Positions 53,919 to 62,291 of a DNA stretch of 64,000 nucleotides are shown here, piece by piece (position 1 is the stretch's first letter; each line of letters starts with the position of its first letter). Where the stretch lies: contig CASFNG010000008.1 in the NCBI GenBank assembly GCA_949296075.1, positions 62,001 through 126,000 on the forward strand, given 5' to 3'. Source of the DNA: an uncultured Parabacteroides sp. Lineage in GTDB: Bacteria; Bacteroidota; Bacteroidia; Bacteroidales; Tannerellaceae. Position numbers and translations under genes: made by a program. The notes under the pieces were generated by a model, which saw only the letters and a list, made by a program, of their open reading frames with translations, had not been told where the DNA came from and made no database searches.

Positions 53919-55172
53919 ATGAACCTATTCGAGAAATTAAAAATCAAGCATCGCCCCCGTCCGGGAGCCTTGGATCTGCTAAAATATATCGGCCCCGGCC
54001 TATTGGTAACCGTCGGTTTCATCGACCCGGGCAACTGGGCCACCAACTTAGCGGCAGGATCAGAGTTTGGCTACGCCCTCCTGTGGGTAGTCACCTTCTC
54101 CTCCATCATGCTGATCATCATCCAGCACAACGTGGCCCATCTCGGCATCGTGACGGGGCTTTGCCTGTCCGAGGCCACCAATAAATACCTGCCATCCAAG
54201 CTCAGTCGCCCGATCCTATGCTCCGCCATGCTCGCCAGCATCTCCACGTCGCTGGCGGAGATACTCGGCGGGGCGATCGCCCTCAGGATGCTGTTCGGGA
54301 TGCCCATCAAGGTAGGGGCGGTAATCGTCACGATCGTTTGCCTCGGCATGGTGTTGAGTAACACATACAGCAAGATCGAACGCTGGATCATCACCTTCGT
54401 GTCGATCATAGGGTTATCGTTCCTCTACGAGTTGACCTTGGTGGACATCGACTGGGGAAAGGCCGCCGCGGGGTGGATCAAGCCTACCTTTCCGGAAAAC
54501 TCCATGTTAGTCGTGATGAGCGTATTGGGAGCGGTGGTGATGCCTCACAACCTGTTCCTCCACTCCGAGGTCATACAGAGCCGGGCGTGGAACTTAGAGG
54601 ACGAGTCGGTCATCAAGAAACAGCTGAAATATGAGTTCTATGACACGCTCCTCTCCATGATCATCGGCTGGGCGATCAACTCTGCCATGATCCTGCTGGC
54701 GGCATCCACCTTCTTCCAGCAAGGTATCGCCGTGGAAGAGCTGGATCAGGCCCAGCAGCTGCTCGTCCCGCTCGTGGGTAACAACGCGGGGGTCATCTTC
54801 GCCGCCGCCCTGTTGCTGGCAGGCATCTCCTCCACGATCACCTCGGGCATAGCGGGAGCCTCCATCTTCGCCGGGTTCTACGGGGAGGCGTACAACCATA
54901 CCGACCTCCACTCCAAGCTCGGCGTGCTGTTATCGTTCGTGCCCGCGCTCGCCGTCATCTTCCTGATAGGAGATCCCTTCAAAGGGCTGATCCTCTCGCA
55001 GATGTTACTAAGCGTGCAACTGCCTATCACGGTCTTCACGCAAGTGTATCTCACCTCAAGCAAGCGAGTTATGGGCGTATACGCGAACAGCCGCTCCACC
55101 ACGATCCTGCTCTGGTCGCTGGGCACATTGGTCACCCTCCTAAATATCGCGCTACTCATCAGCCTATTTTAA
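53919..55172 (+). CDS. mntH: Nramp family divalent metal transporter
   Basis: A 417-residue proton-coupled importer of Mn2+ or Fe2+ with eleven predicted helices. The metal motifs are FIDPGNWATN near residue 35 and VMPHNLFLHS near 205, both intact. The family separates Mn from Fe poorly by sequence. It has its own promoter-like box (53856-53863) and a leader of about 50 nt, too short for a yybP-ykoY Mn riboswitch. Confidence 0.95.
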   Translation: MNLFEKLKIKHRPRPGALDLLKYIGPGLLVTVGFIDPGNWATNLAAGSEFGYALLWVVTFSSIMLIIIQHNVAHLGIVTGLCLSEATNKYLPSKLSRPILCSAMLASISTSLAEILGGAIALRMLFGMPIKVGAVIVTIVCLGMVLSNTYSKIERWIITFVSIIGLSFLYELTLVDIDWGKAAAGWIKPTFPENSMLVVMSVLGAVVMPHNLFLHSEVIQSRAWNLEDESVIKKQLKYEFYDTLLSMIIGWAINSAMILLAASTFFQQGIAVEELDQAQQLLVPLVGNNAGVIFAAALLLAGISSTITSGIAGASIFAGFYGEAYNHTDLHSKLGVLLSFVPALAVIFLIGDPFKGLILSQMLLSVQLPITVFTQVYLTSSKRVMGVYANSRSTTILLWSLGTLVTLLNIALLISLF

Positions 55173-55184
55173 AAAAATAATGAC

Positions 55185-55192
55185 TACCTTTG
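55185..55192 (+). promoter_or_regulatory. -7 box of the glnS operon
   Basis: TACCTTTG, an exact TAnnTTTG, about 43 bp before the glnS ATG. The -33 region has no TTG. Confidence 0.6.
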
Positions 55193-55234
55193 TCCTCATT
55201 CTGATTCTGACGACAAAAGGTCATTTTTAAAACT

Positions 55235-56971
55235 ATGAGTGAGATCAATACAAACGAGGAAGGCAAGAAGAGCTTGAATTTCATTGAGGCTGCCGTAGAG
55301 AAAGATTTAGCGGAAGGTAAGAACGGTGGACGTGTGCAAACCCGCTTCCCGCCGGAGCCAAACGGATACCTCCACATCGGGCACGCCAAGGCGATCTGCT
55401 TAGATTTCGGCATCGCGGAGCGTCACGGGGGCGTCTGCAACCTTCGTTTCGACGACACGAATCCCACGAAAGAGGACGAGGAGTATGTAGAGGCCATCAA
55501 GGAAGATATCCAATGGTTAGGTTACCAATGGGGGAACATCTATTACGCGTCCGATTATTTCCAGCAATTATGGGACTTCGCCATCCGCCTTATCGAGGAG
55601 GGAAAGGCTTACATAGACGAACAGACCTCCGAGCAAATAGCCCAGCAAAAGGGGACACCTACGCAACCGGGAGTCGAGAGCCCTTACAGGAATCGCCCTA
55701 TCGAGGAGAGCCTCGCGCTATTCAAGAAAATGAACACAGGCGAGATCGCGGAGGGAGCGATGGTATTGCGCGCTAAAATAGATATGGCGAATCCGAATAT
55801 GCACTTCCGCGACCCGATCATCTACCGGGTAGTCAACCACCCGCACCACCGGACGGGCACGAAATGGAAGGCTTACCCGATGTACGACTTTGCGCATGGG
55901 CAAAGCGATTTCTTCGAGGGAGTGACCCACTCGCTCTGCACGCTGGAGTTCGTGGTGCATCGGCCGCTATATGACCTGTTTATCGATTGGCTGAAAGAGG
56001 GAAAAGACCTGGATGACAATCGCCCGAGACAGACGGAGTTCAACAAGCTGAACCTAAGCTACACGCTGATGAGCAAACGAAACTTGCTCACCTTGGTGAA
56101 AGAGGGCTTGGTAAACGGTTGGGACGACCCGCGCATGCCGACTATCTGCGGCTTCCGCCGTCGAGGTTATTCCCCGGATTCGATACGTAAGTTCATCGAC
56201 AAGATAGGCTATACGACCTACGACGCGCTGAATGAGTTCGCGCTATTGGAGAGTGCCGTACGCGAAGACCTGAATGCCCGCGCGATCCGTGTCTCCGCCG
56301 TCATCAATCCCGTAAAACTGGTCATTACCAACTATCCTGAAGGAAAGGTGGAGGAATTGGAGGCCATCAACAACCCGGAGGATCCGGAGGCAGGGAGCCA
56401 CCAGATCGAGTTCAGCCGCGAGTTATGGATAGAGCGCGAGGACTTCATGGAGGACGCTCCAAAGAAATACTTCCGGATGACGCCGGGGCAAGAGGTACGC
56501 CTGAAGAATGCCTACATCGTGAAATGCACGGGCTGCAAGAAAGACGAGAACGGCGTGGTGGAAGAGGTATATTGCGAATACGATCCCAATACACGCAGCG
56601 GTATGCCCGACGCGAACCGCAAGGTAAAAGGTACGCTCCATTGGGTAAGCCGCGCCCATTGCCAACGGGCAGAGGTACGTCTGTACGACCGTCTGTGGAA
56701 GGTGGAGAACCCGCGGGATGAGCTTGCCGCTATACGCGAGGCCAAGAATTGCTCCCCGTTGGAAGCGATGAAGGAGATCATCAACCCGAACTCCTTGGAG
56801 ATCCGCAAGAACTGCTACGTAGAGAAGTTCGCGGCGACTTTGCCCAAGCTCTCCTACCTGCAATTCCAACGTATCGGCTATTTCAACATCGACAATGATT
56901 CCACGCCGGATCAGTTGGTGTTCAACCGCACCGTCGGACTGAAAGATACGTGGAGCAAGATTAACAAATAA
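55235..56971 (+). CDS. glnS: Glutamine--tRNA ligase
   Basis: A 578-residue class I synthetase. The ATP motifs are PPEPNGYLHIGHAKA (HIGH type) and LMSKRNL (KMSKS type). Residues 55-70 hold the NLRFDDTNPTKE specificity motif; the C-terminal third is the two-barrel anticodon-binding region. The length fits bacterial GlnRS, so this organism charges tRNA-Gln directly. A TPR gene starts 9 bp after its stop, so they share a transcript. Confidence 0.97.
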   Translation: MSEINTNEEGKKSLNFIEAAVEKDLAEGKNGGRVQTRFPPEPNGYLHIGHAKAICLDFGIAERHGGVCNLRFDDTNPTKEDEEYVEAIKEDIQWLGYQWGNIYYASDYFQQLWDFAIRLIEEGKAYIDEQTSEQIAQQKGTPTQPGVESPYRNRPIEESLALFKKMNTGEIAEGAMVLRAKIDMANPNMHFRDPIIYRVVNHPHHRTGTKWKAYPMYDFAHGQSDFFEGVTHSLCTLEFVVHRPLYDLFIDWLKEGKDLDDNRPRQTEFNKLNLSYTLMSKRNLLTLVKEGLVNGWDDPRMPTICGFRRRGYSPDSIRKFIDKIGYTTYDALNEFALLESAVREDLNARAIRVSAVINPVKLVITNYPEGKVEELEAINNPEDPEAGSHQIEFSRELWIEREDFMEDAPKKYFRMTPGQEVRLKNAYIVKCTGCKKDENGVVEEVYCEYDPNTRSGMPDANRKVKGTLHWVSRAHCQRAEVRLYDRLWKVENPRDELAAIREAKNCSPLEAMKEIINPNSLEIRKNCYVEKFAATLPKLSYLQFQRIGYFNIDNDSTPDQLVFNRTVGLKDTWSKINK

Positions 56972-56980
56972 AACCGGTAA

Positions 56981-58189
56981 ATGAGAAAAGACGATATTTC
57001 ACGCTTGTTACGACAATATCTTTCCGCCAAGAGAGAGGGAAAAGAGCCTTACTTCGACGCGGACCAGATAGACGACTTGTTGAACAGCCTTGAAGAGTCT
57101 AATGATTATACCTACTGGGATGAAGTCTTGGCTCTCGGGCTGAAACTTCATCCCGGAGATACCGCACTGCAAATCAAGAAGGGAAGGCAATTCGTATACA
57201 ACCAAGATTATAAGGGAGCCTTGGCTCTTCTCGAAAATATAGCGGAAAAGGATAACCAAGACCTGGATATGTTGAGGATGGAGTGTTATTGCTCGCTGGA
57301 TCAATACCCAAAAGCGTTGGAGATCCTGGAAGAGCTGATCGCCGGGAACAGCGAGTATATAGAGGATGTATTCGAATACATAGCCCCTATCCTGAACGAC
57401 TTGGACATGACGAAAGAGGCCCGCGACTTCGTGGACCGGGGACTTTCCTTGTTTCCCGACAATATGCTCCTGAAGAATGAGCTGTGTTACATATTGGAAG
57501 GGGAAGGAAATCTGCCACAGGCGATCGAGCTTTGCAATGACCTGATCGACAAGAACCCGTTCTCATTCGAGCATTGGTTCACGTTGGGACGCTTGTATTC
57601 GATGGCCACCGAGTACGAGAAAGCGATCGAGGCGTTTGATTTTGCCATGACCTGCGATGATTCCGACTTGGAGCCCAAGATACTGAAGGCTTATTGCCTC
57701 TATATGAACGAGAGCTACGAGAAGGCGATCGAGGAGTATTTGGAGATCAAGGGGGACGAGGAGACGATACATCATATCTCACCCTTGATGGCGGAATGCT
57801 ATATCAAACTGGAACGGTACGAGGAAGCCTATCGGCTGCTTGCCAAGATCATTGACGACCCGGACATGGAAGACGGGGCTTCCAACTATCTCAACTATAT
57901 CCGTTGCTGCATGGAGACCGAGCGATACAACGAAGCTTTCCAAGCGGTGGTTAAGGCGGCTCATCTCTACCCGGAGAATACGCATATCCATTCTCTTTTA
58001 ACGCTTTGCCTTATCGACAAGGGGAACAGCGAGGAGATATTCAACGCGATAAAGAAGCTCAGCAAACTGCTCTATAAAGAGGGGGCGCTGCCTACTTTCT
58101 CGTTGGATGGTCCCCTTCCGGAGAAAGAGCACATTGAAGCGGAAAATCTCGTGAAGGAGTTTCTTAAGAATAAGGATAACAACAACTAA
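56981..58189 (+). CDS. Tetratricopeptide repeat protein
   Basis: A 402-residue cytoplasmic protein without a signal peptide. Acidic TPR-like helices run through most of it (for example YEKAIEAFDFAMTCDDSDLEP and YEKAIEEYLEIKGDEET). It has no catalytic domain. It is tightly placed between glnS (9 bp) and the DUF368 gene (14 bp), so a function linked to one of them, probably as scaffold, is likely but unproven. Confidence 0.9.
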   Translation: MRKDDISRLLRQYLSAKREGKEPYFDADQIDDLLNSLEESNDYTYWDEVLALGLKLHPGDTALQIKKGRQFVYNQDYKGALALLENIAEKDNQDLDMLRMECYCSLDQYPKALEILEELIAGNSEYIEDVFEYIAPILNDLDMTKEARDFVDRGLSLFPDNMLLKNELCYILEGEGNLPQAIELCNDLIDKNPFSFEHWFTLGRLYSMATEYEKAIEAFDFAMTCDDSDLEPKILKAYCLYMNESYEKAIEEYLEIKGDEETIHHISPLMAECYIKLERYEEAYRLLAKIIDDPDMEDGASNYLNYIRCCMETERYNEAFQAVVKAAHLYPENTHIHSLLTLCLIDKGNSEEIFNAIKKLSKLLYKEGALPTFSLDGPLPEKEHIEAENLVKEFLKNKDNNN

Positions 58190-58203
58190 ATGAGCGAGCA
58201 CGG

Positions 58204-59124
58204 ATGATACCCCACAAACGGACCTTGAAAGATTATGCCGTACTCATGCTAAAAGGCATGGGCATGGGAGCGGCGGATGTGGTGCCGGGTGTTTCCGGTG
58301 GTACGATCGCTTTTATCGTCGGCATTTATGGGGAACTTATCGACTCCATCAAAAGTATCAATGGCACCACGCTGAGATTCCTATTCACCGGTAAGATCGC
58401 CGCTTTCTGGAAAGGGATCAATGGCAATTTCTTGGGAGCGCTCATAGGAGGTATCGGGATCAGCATATTCTCGTTGGCGAGACTGATCACCTATTTGCTG
58501 GTACATCATCCGATCTTGGTGTGGGCGTTCTTTTTCGGGTTGGTATTGGCGTCCACATGGTTCGTCTCGAAAGATATTAAACGGTGGGATTGGAAAACGG
58601 TACTGAGTTTCGCTATCGGGGCGGTAATCGCTTACTATATTACCGTAGCCACCCCGGCGGAAACCCCAAGCAACTTGCCTTTTATCTTTCTTTGCGGAGC
58701 GATCGCCATCTGCGCCATGATCCTGCCGGGAATATCCGGAAGCTTCATCTTGGTACTGCTTGGAAAATACTTCTACATCATGGAGGCGGTGAAGACACTG
58801 AATCTCCCGGTCATGCTGGTATTCGTAGCCGGAGCCGCCATTGGCATCACCTCATTCTCCAGGGTGCTCTCATTCGCCCTCCGTAAATTCCACGATGTCA
58901 CCATCGCTATATTGTCCGGATTTATGCTGGGATCATTAAACAAGGTCTGGCCTTGGAAAGAGACAGTAGAGACCTATGTAGACAGCCAAGGTGTCACGAA
59001 AGCCTTGGTAGAGGTGAACATCGCTCCTAATCAGTTTGTGTGGGAAGCGACCGGCTTAATGATATTAGGTTTCGGGATCGTCTATTTCTTAGAGAAATTG
59101 TCTGAAAAAAGCATGAGCCATTGA
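58204..59124 (+). CDS. DUF368 membrane protein, probable undecaprenyl-phosphate transporter
   Basis: A 306-residue membrane protein of about nine helices. DUF368 members have two related motifs, here GVSGGTIAFIVGIYGE near residue 32 and LPGISGSFILVLLG near 178, one per half. Members of the family (PopT) are reported to recycle undecaprenyl phosphate across the membrane, which would support cell wall and capsule synthesis. That is family knowledge; only the fold motifs are visible here. It ends the glnS-TPR-DUF368 operon. Confidence 0.88.
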   Translation: MIPHKRTLKDYAVLMLKGMGMGAADVVPGVSGGTIAFIVGIYGELIDSIKSINGTTLRFLFTGKIAAFWKGINGNFLGALIGGIGISIFSLARLITYLLVHHPILVWAFFFGLVLASTWFVSKDIKRWDWKTVLSFAIGAVIAYYITVATPAETPSNLPFIFLCGAIAICAMILPGISGSFILVLLGKYFYIMEAVKTLNLPVMLVFVAGAAIGITSFSRVLSFALRKFHDVTIAILSGFMLGSLNKVWPWKETVETYVDSQGVTKALVEVNIAPNQFVWEATGLMILGFGIVYFLEKLSEKSMSH

Positions 59125-59205
59125 TCGAAAAGGGCGCATGGCTCCCCAATTATCACCTCACGCATCGTTAACCTTTTTTTCTTCCCGTTTTTCACGGAAT
59201 TTTAC

Positions 59206-59213
59206 TAACTTTG
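59206..59213 (+). promoter_or_regulatory. -7 box of the 2-oxoacid:ferredoxin oxidoreductase operon
   Basis: TAACTTTG, an exact TAnnTTTG, 56 bp before the ferredoxin ATG, predicting a leader of about 48 nt. Confidence 0.6.
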
Positions 59214-59268
59214 GTGCTTGTGAGCTAAATAACGTGTTACATAAGAGATTAAAAAAACAACAAGTATT

Positions 59269-59496
59269 ATGGCGAGAATGAAAGGAACTGTTGTTGTTAA
59301 CACTGAGCGCTGCAAAGGATGCAACCTTTGCGTGGTAGCCTGCCCGTCTAACGTGCTGGAGCTGCACCCGAGAGAAGTGAACAACAAAGGATATCATTAT
59401 GTATATATGAAGAACCCGGACGATTGTATCGGCTGCGCCAGTTGTGGGTTGGTTTGTCCGGATGGGTGTTTAACGATCTATAAAGTAAAAATCTAA
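59269..59496 (+). CDS. 4Fe-4S ferredoxin subunit of 2-oxoacid:ferredoxin oxidoreductase
   Basis: A 75-residue ferredoxin with two CxxCxxCxxxC(P) sets: CKGCNLCVVACP (17-28) and CIGCASCGLVCP (51-62). The two clusters carry electrons from the TPP enzyme. It is the delta subunit (VorD/KorD type) and first gene of the operon, 88 bp ahead of the alpha subunit gene. Confidence 0.93.
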   Translation: MARMKGTVVVNTERCKGCNLCVVACPSNVLELHPREVNNKGYHYVYMKNPDDCIGCASCGLVCPDGCLTIYKVKI

Positions 59497-59584
59497 ACAG
59501 TCGAGAGGTGGCTCCGGCGATACAAGCCATAAATGGGTCCGTGTCGCTACATCCACGTATCAATTGTTCACTAATTATTGCGGT

Positions 59585-60664
59585 ATGGCAGAAGAAATAA
59601 AATTAATGAAAGGGAACGAGGCGATCGCTCATGCGGCGATCCGCTACGGCGCTGACGGTTATTTCGGCTATCCGATCACTCCCCAATCGGAAATATTGGA
59701 GACCTTGATGGCGGAGATGCCTTGGGAAAAGACAGGCATGGTCGTATTACAGGCAGAAAGTGAGGTAGCCGCTATCAATATGGTATATGGCGGAGCCGGC
59801 ACCGGCAAACGGGTAATGACCTCCTCGTCGAGCCCGGGCGTGAGCCTGAAGCAGGAAGGTATCTCTTATATAGCGGGCGCGGAACTTCCTTGCCTGATCG
59901 TGAACGTCATGCGTGGCGGCCCAGGCTTAGGGACGATCCAGCCAAGCCAGGCGGATTATTTCCAGACCGTGAAAGGCGGCGGGCATGGTGATTATCGGTT
60001 GATCACGTTGGCCCCCTCTTCCGTACAGGAGATGGCGGATTTTGTCGGTTTAGGCTTTGAGTTGGCATTCAAATATCGTAACCCGGCTATCATATTGGCG
60101 GATGGTATCATTGGGCAAATGATGGAAAAAGTGGTATTGCCCCCATTCCATCCTCGACGTACGGAAGAGGAAATCATCGCTCAATGCCCTTGGGCAGCAC
60201 AGGGGAAAAAAGGCGGGAGGAGACCGAACGTCATCACCTCGCTTGAGCTTGATCCGGGAAAGATGGAAGAGAACAATATCCGTTTCCAGGCGAAATACAA
60301 GAAAATAGAGAGAAATGAGGTACGTTACGAGGAGTTCAGATGCGAGGATGCGGATTATTTATTGATCGCTTTCGGCTCATCGGCCCGTATTTGCCAAAAA
60401 GTTGTGGAAGTAGCGCGAGAGGAAGGTATAAAGCTGGGCTTGTTACGTCCCATCACGTTATGGCCGTTCCCCAGCGAGGCAATAGCCGCTTATGCGGATA
60501 AAGTAAAAGGGATGTTATCGGTTGAGCTAAATGCCGGACAGATGGTAGAGGATGTTCGCTTAGCCGTCAACGGAAAAGTGAAAGTGGAGCATTTCGGCCG
60601 ATTAGGCGGGATCGTTTTCACGCCGGATGAGGTATTGAACGCTCTTAAAGAAAAATTATTCTGA
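59585..60664 (+). CDS. vorB: 2-oxoacid:ferredoxin oxidoreductase alpha subunit (VorB/KorA type)
   Basis: A 359-residue subunit with the pyrimidine-binding half of the TPP fold. It begins MAEEIKLMKGNEAIAHAAIR, then GYPITPQSEILETL. Central features are QAESEVAAINMVYGGAGTGKRV and TSSSSPGVSLKQEG. It oxidises branched-chain or other 2-oxoacids to acyl-CoA with reduction of ferredoxin. The sequence does not separate 2-oxoisovalerate from 2-oxoglutarate as substrate. An extended frame from 59564 is not needed. A small membrane-protein gene follows by 8 bp. Confidence 0.93.
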   Translation: MAEEIKLMKGNEAIAHAAIRYGADGYFGYPITPQSEILETLMAEMPWEKTGMVVLQAESEVAAINMVYGGAGTGKRVMTSSSSPGVSLKQEGISYIAGAELPCLIVNVMRGGPGLGTIQPSQADYFQTVKGGGHGDYRLITLAPSSVQEMADFVGLGFELAFKYRNPAIILADGIIGQMMEKVVLPPFHPRRTEEEIIAQCPWAAQGKKGGRRPNVITSLELDPGKMEENNIRFQAKYKKIERNEVRYEEFRCEDADYLLIAFGSSARICQKVVEVAREEGIKLGLLRPITLWPFPSEAIAAYADKVKGMLSVELNAGQMVEDVRLAVNGKVKVEHFGRLGGIVFTPDEVLNALKEKLF

Positions 60665-60672
60665 TTACGCAT

Positions 60673-60843
60673 ATGACACGAGGTAGTAAAGCAGACGAGA
60701 TATTAACGCTTATGTTCATGCTATTGGCCATAGCGGCGGTAGTATGCTATTTCACCGTCAACGACAAATCCGTATTCTTGTATTGTGGCGGGGCGGCAAT
60801 CGTATTACGGCTGGTGCAATATGTCTTAAGATTCATACATTAA
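60673..60843 (+). CDS. Small two-helix membrane protein within the oxidoreductase operon
   Basis: A 56-residue protein starting MTRGSKADEIL. A first hydrophobic helix spans residues 12-27 and a second 34-50, ending QYVLRFIH. It starts 8 bp after the alpha-subunit stop and ends 13 bp before the beta-subunit ATG, so it is made from the same transcript. The soluble ferredoxin oxidoreductase has no known membrane subunit; this protein could anchor the complex, but I know no assigned function. Confidence 0.8.
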   Translation: MTRGSKADEILTLMFMLLAIAAVVCYFTVNDKSVFLYCGGAAIVLRLVQYVLRFIH

Positions 60844-60856
60844 ACAGATAAAGATT

Positions 60857-61621
60857 ATGGAACCCAACGATATCATAAAACCGGAAAATCGGGTATATGG
60901 CAAGCCCCGATTGATGAACGACAATCCCATGCATTACTGCCCGGGTTGTAGTCACGGTGTCATCCACAAACTGATAGCCGAGGTCATCGAGGAGATGGGG
61001 ATGGAAGAACAAGCGATCGGTATCTCACCCGTGGGATGTGCCGTATTCGCATACAATTATATCGACATTGATTGGCTGGAGGCAGCGCACGGACGTGCCC
61101 CGGCGATCGCGACAGCCGTAAAGCGATTGAACCCCGATAAGATGGTGTTTACCTATCAGGGAGACGGTGATCTGGCGGCAATCGGCACGGCGGAGACCAT
61201 CCATGCCGCCAACCGTGGGGAAAATATCGTGATCATCTTCGTGAATAACGCGATCTATGGCATGACGGGCGGGCAAATGGCACCGACAACCCTGGAGGGT
61301 ATGCCGACCTCTACTTGCCCATACGGACGAAATATCGCTTTAAATGGCTATCCATTGAAGATAAGTAACCTGCTGGCTCAATTGGAAGGCACCTGCTTAG
61401 TGACACGACAAAGCGTACAGACCGCGGCTGCCGTCCGCAAGGCGAAAAAGGCCCTTCGCAAGGCATTCGAGAACTCGATGGCCAAGAAAGGCACTTCCGT
61501 TGTGGAATTTGTATCCACTTGCAGCTCCGGTTGGAAAATGACTCCAGAGAAAGCGAATAAATGGCTGGAAGAAAACATGTTCCCATTTTATCCGCTGGGT
61601 GATTTAAAGAATGTCGAATAA
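60857..61621 (+). CDS. 2-oxoacid:ferredoxin oxidoreductase beta subunit (TPP-binding)
   Basis: A 254-residue subunit with the TPP diphosphate site: GDGDLAAIGTAETIHAANRG, then NNAIYGMTGGQMAPTT. An N-terminal YCPGCSHG motif provides the Cys residues common in KorB/VorA. It completes the active site with the alpha subunit. It lies 18 bp before the gamma subunit gene. Confidence 0.95.
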   Translation: MEPNDIIKPENRVYGKPRLMNDNPMHYCPGCSHGVIHKLIAEVIEEMGMEEQAIGISPVGCAVFAYNYIDIDWLEAAHGRAPAIATAVKRLNPDKMVFTYQGDGDLAAIGTAETIHAANRGENIVIIFVNNAIYGMTGGQMAPTTLEGMPTSTCPYGRNIALNGYPLKISNLLAQLEGTCLVTRQSVQTAAAVRKAKKALRKAFENSMAKKGTSVVEFVSTCSSGWKMTPEKANKWLEENMFPFYPLGDLKNVE

Positions 61622-61639
61622 GTAACACGGTAAACGATC

Positions 61640-62182
61640 ATGAAACAAGAGATAATAATCGCAGGATTCGGCGGGCAAGGCGTATTGTCCATGGGAAAAA
61701 TCTTGGCTTATTCAGGATTGATGGAAGGGAAAGAGGTAAGCTGGATGCCCTCTTACGGTCCTGAGCAACGAGGTGGAACCGCCAACGTAACCGTCATCCT
61801 GAGCGATGAGCGTATCAGCTCCCCGGTATTGAATGAATACGACATTGCCATCATATTAAACCAGCCATCGCTGGAGAAATTCGAGAACAAGGTAAAACCG
61901 GGAGGGATCTTGATCTATGATGGTTATGGCATACATACACCCGTCAAACGAACAGACATCAATGTCTATCGGGTAGATGCCATGGACGCGGCTACGGAGA
62001 TGAAGAACGAGAAGGCTTTCAATATGCTGATCTTGGGGGGACTGTTGAAAATCGTCCCGATGGTGAAATTAGAGAATGTAATGCTCGGGCTGAAAAAGTC
62101 CTTACCTGAGCGCCATCACCATCTGTTACCCATGAATGAAGCCGCCATCAAGAAGGGAATGGAGATTATCCAGAAAGTATAA
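61640..62182 (+). CDS. 2-oxoacid:ferredoxin oxidoreductase gamma subunit
   Basis: A 180-residue gamma subunit of the POR/KOR/VOR family, binding CoA. It begins MKQEIIIAGFGGQGVLSMG and has SWMPSYGPEQRGGTANVTVI, both family signatures. It is the last gene of the operon and is followed by the 62203-62256 terminator. Confidence 0.94.
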   Translation: MKQEIIIAGFGGQGVLSMGKILAYSGLMEGKEVSWMPSYGPEQRGGTANVTVILSDERISSPVLNEYDIAIILNQPSLEKFENKVKPGGILIYDGYGIHTPVKRTDINVYRVDAMDAATEMKNEKAFNMLILGGLLKIVPMVKLENVMLGLKKSLPERHHHLLPMNEAAIKKGMEIIQKV

Positions 62183-62202
62183 TCTTAGCCTATAACACAT
62201 TG

Positions 62203-62256
62203 AATATGCCAATATGCCCAATCTATCTCAGGTTGGCATATTGGCATATTTTATAA
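62203..62256 (+). terminator. Terminator of the oxidoreductase operon
   Basis: A perfect 16-bp stem (62203-62218 with 62235-62250) around a 16-nt loop, followed by TTTTATAATT. Each arm is itself a tandem of AATATGCC, so slipped pairing is possible. It lies 20 bp after the gamma subunit stop. Confidence 0.85.
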
Positions 62257-62285
62257 TTGGCACATTGTTTTTTGTTATATCTTTG
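62257..62285 (+). promoter_or_regulatory. Promoter of the putative porin, abutting its start codon
   Basis: TTG (62257-62259), an 18-nt gap, then TATCTTTG (62278-62285). The predicted start lies within a base or two of the ATG at 62292, so the mRNA may be leaderless. Confidence 0.6.
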
Positions 62286-62291
62286 CAGCCC

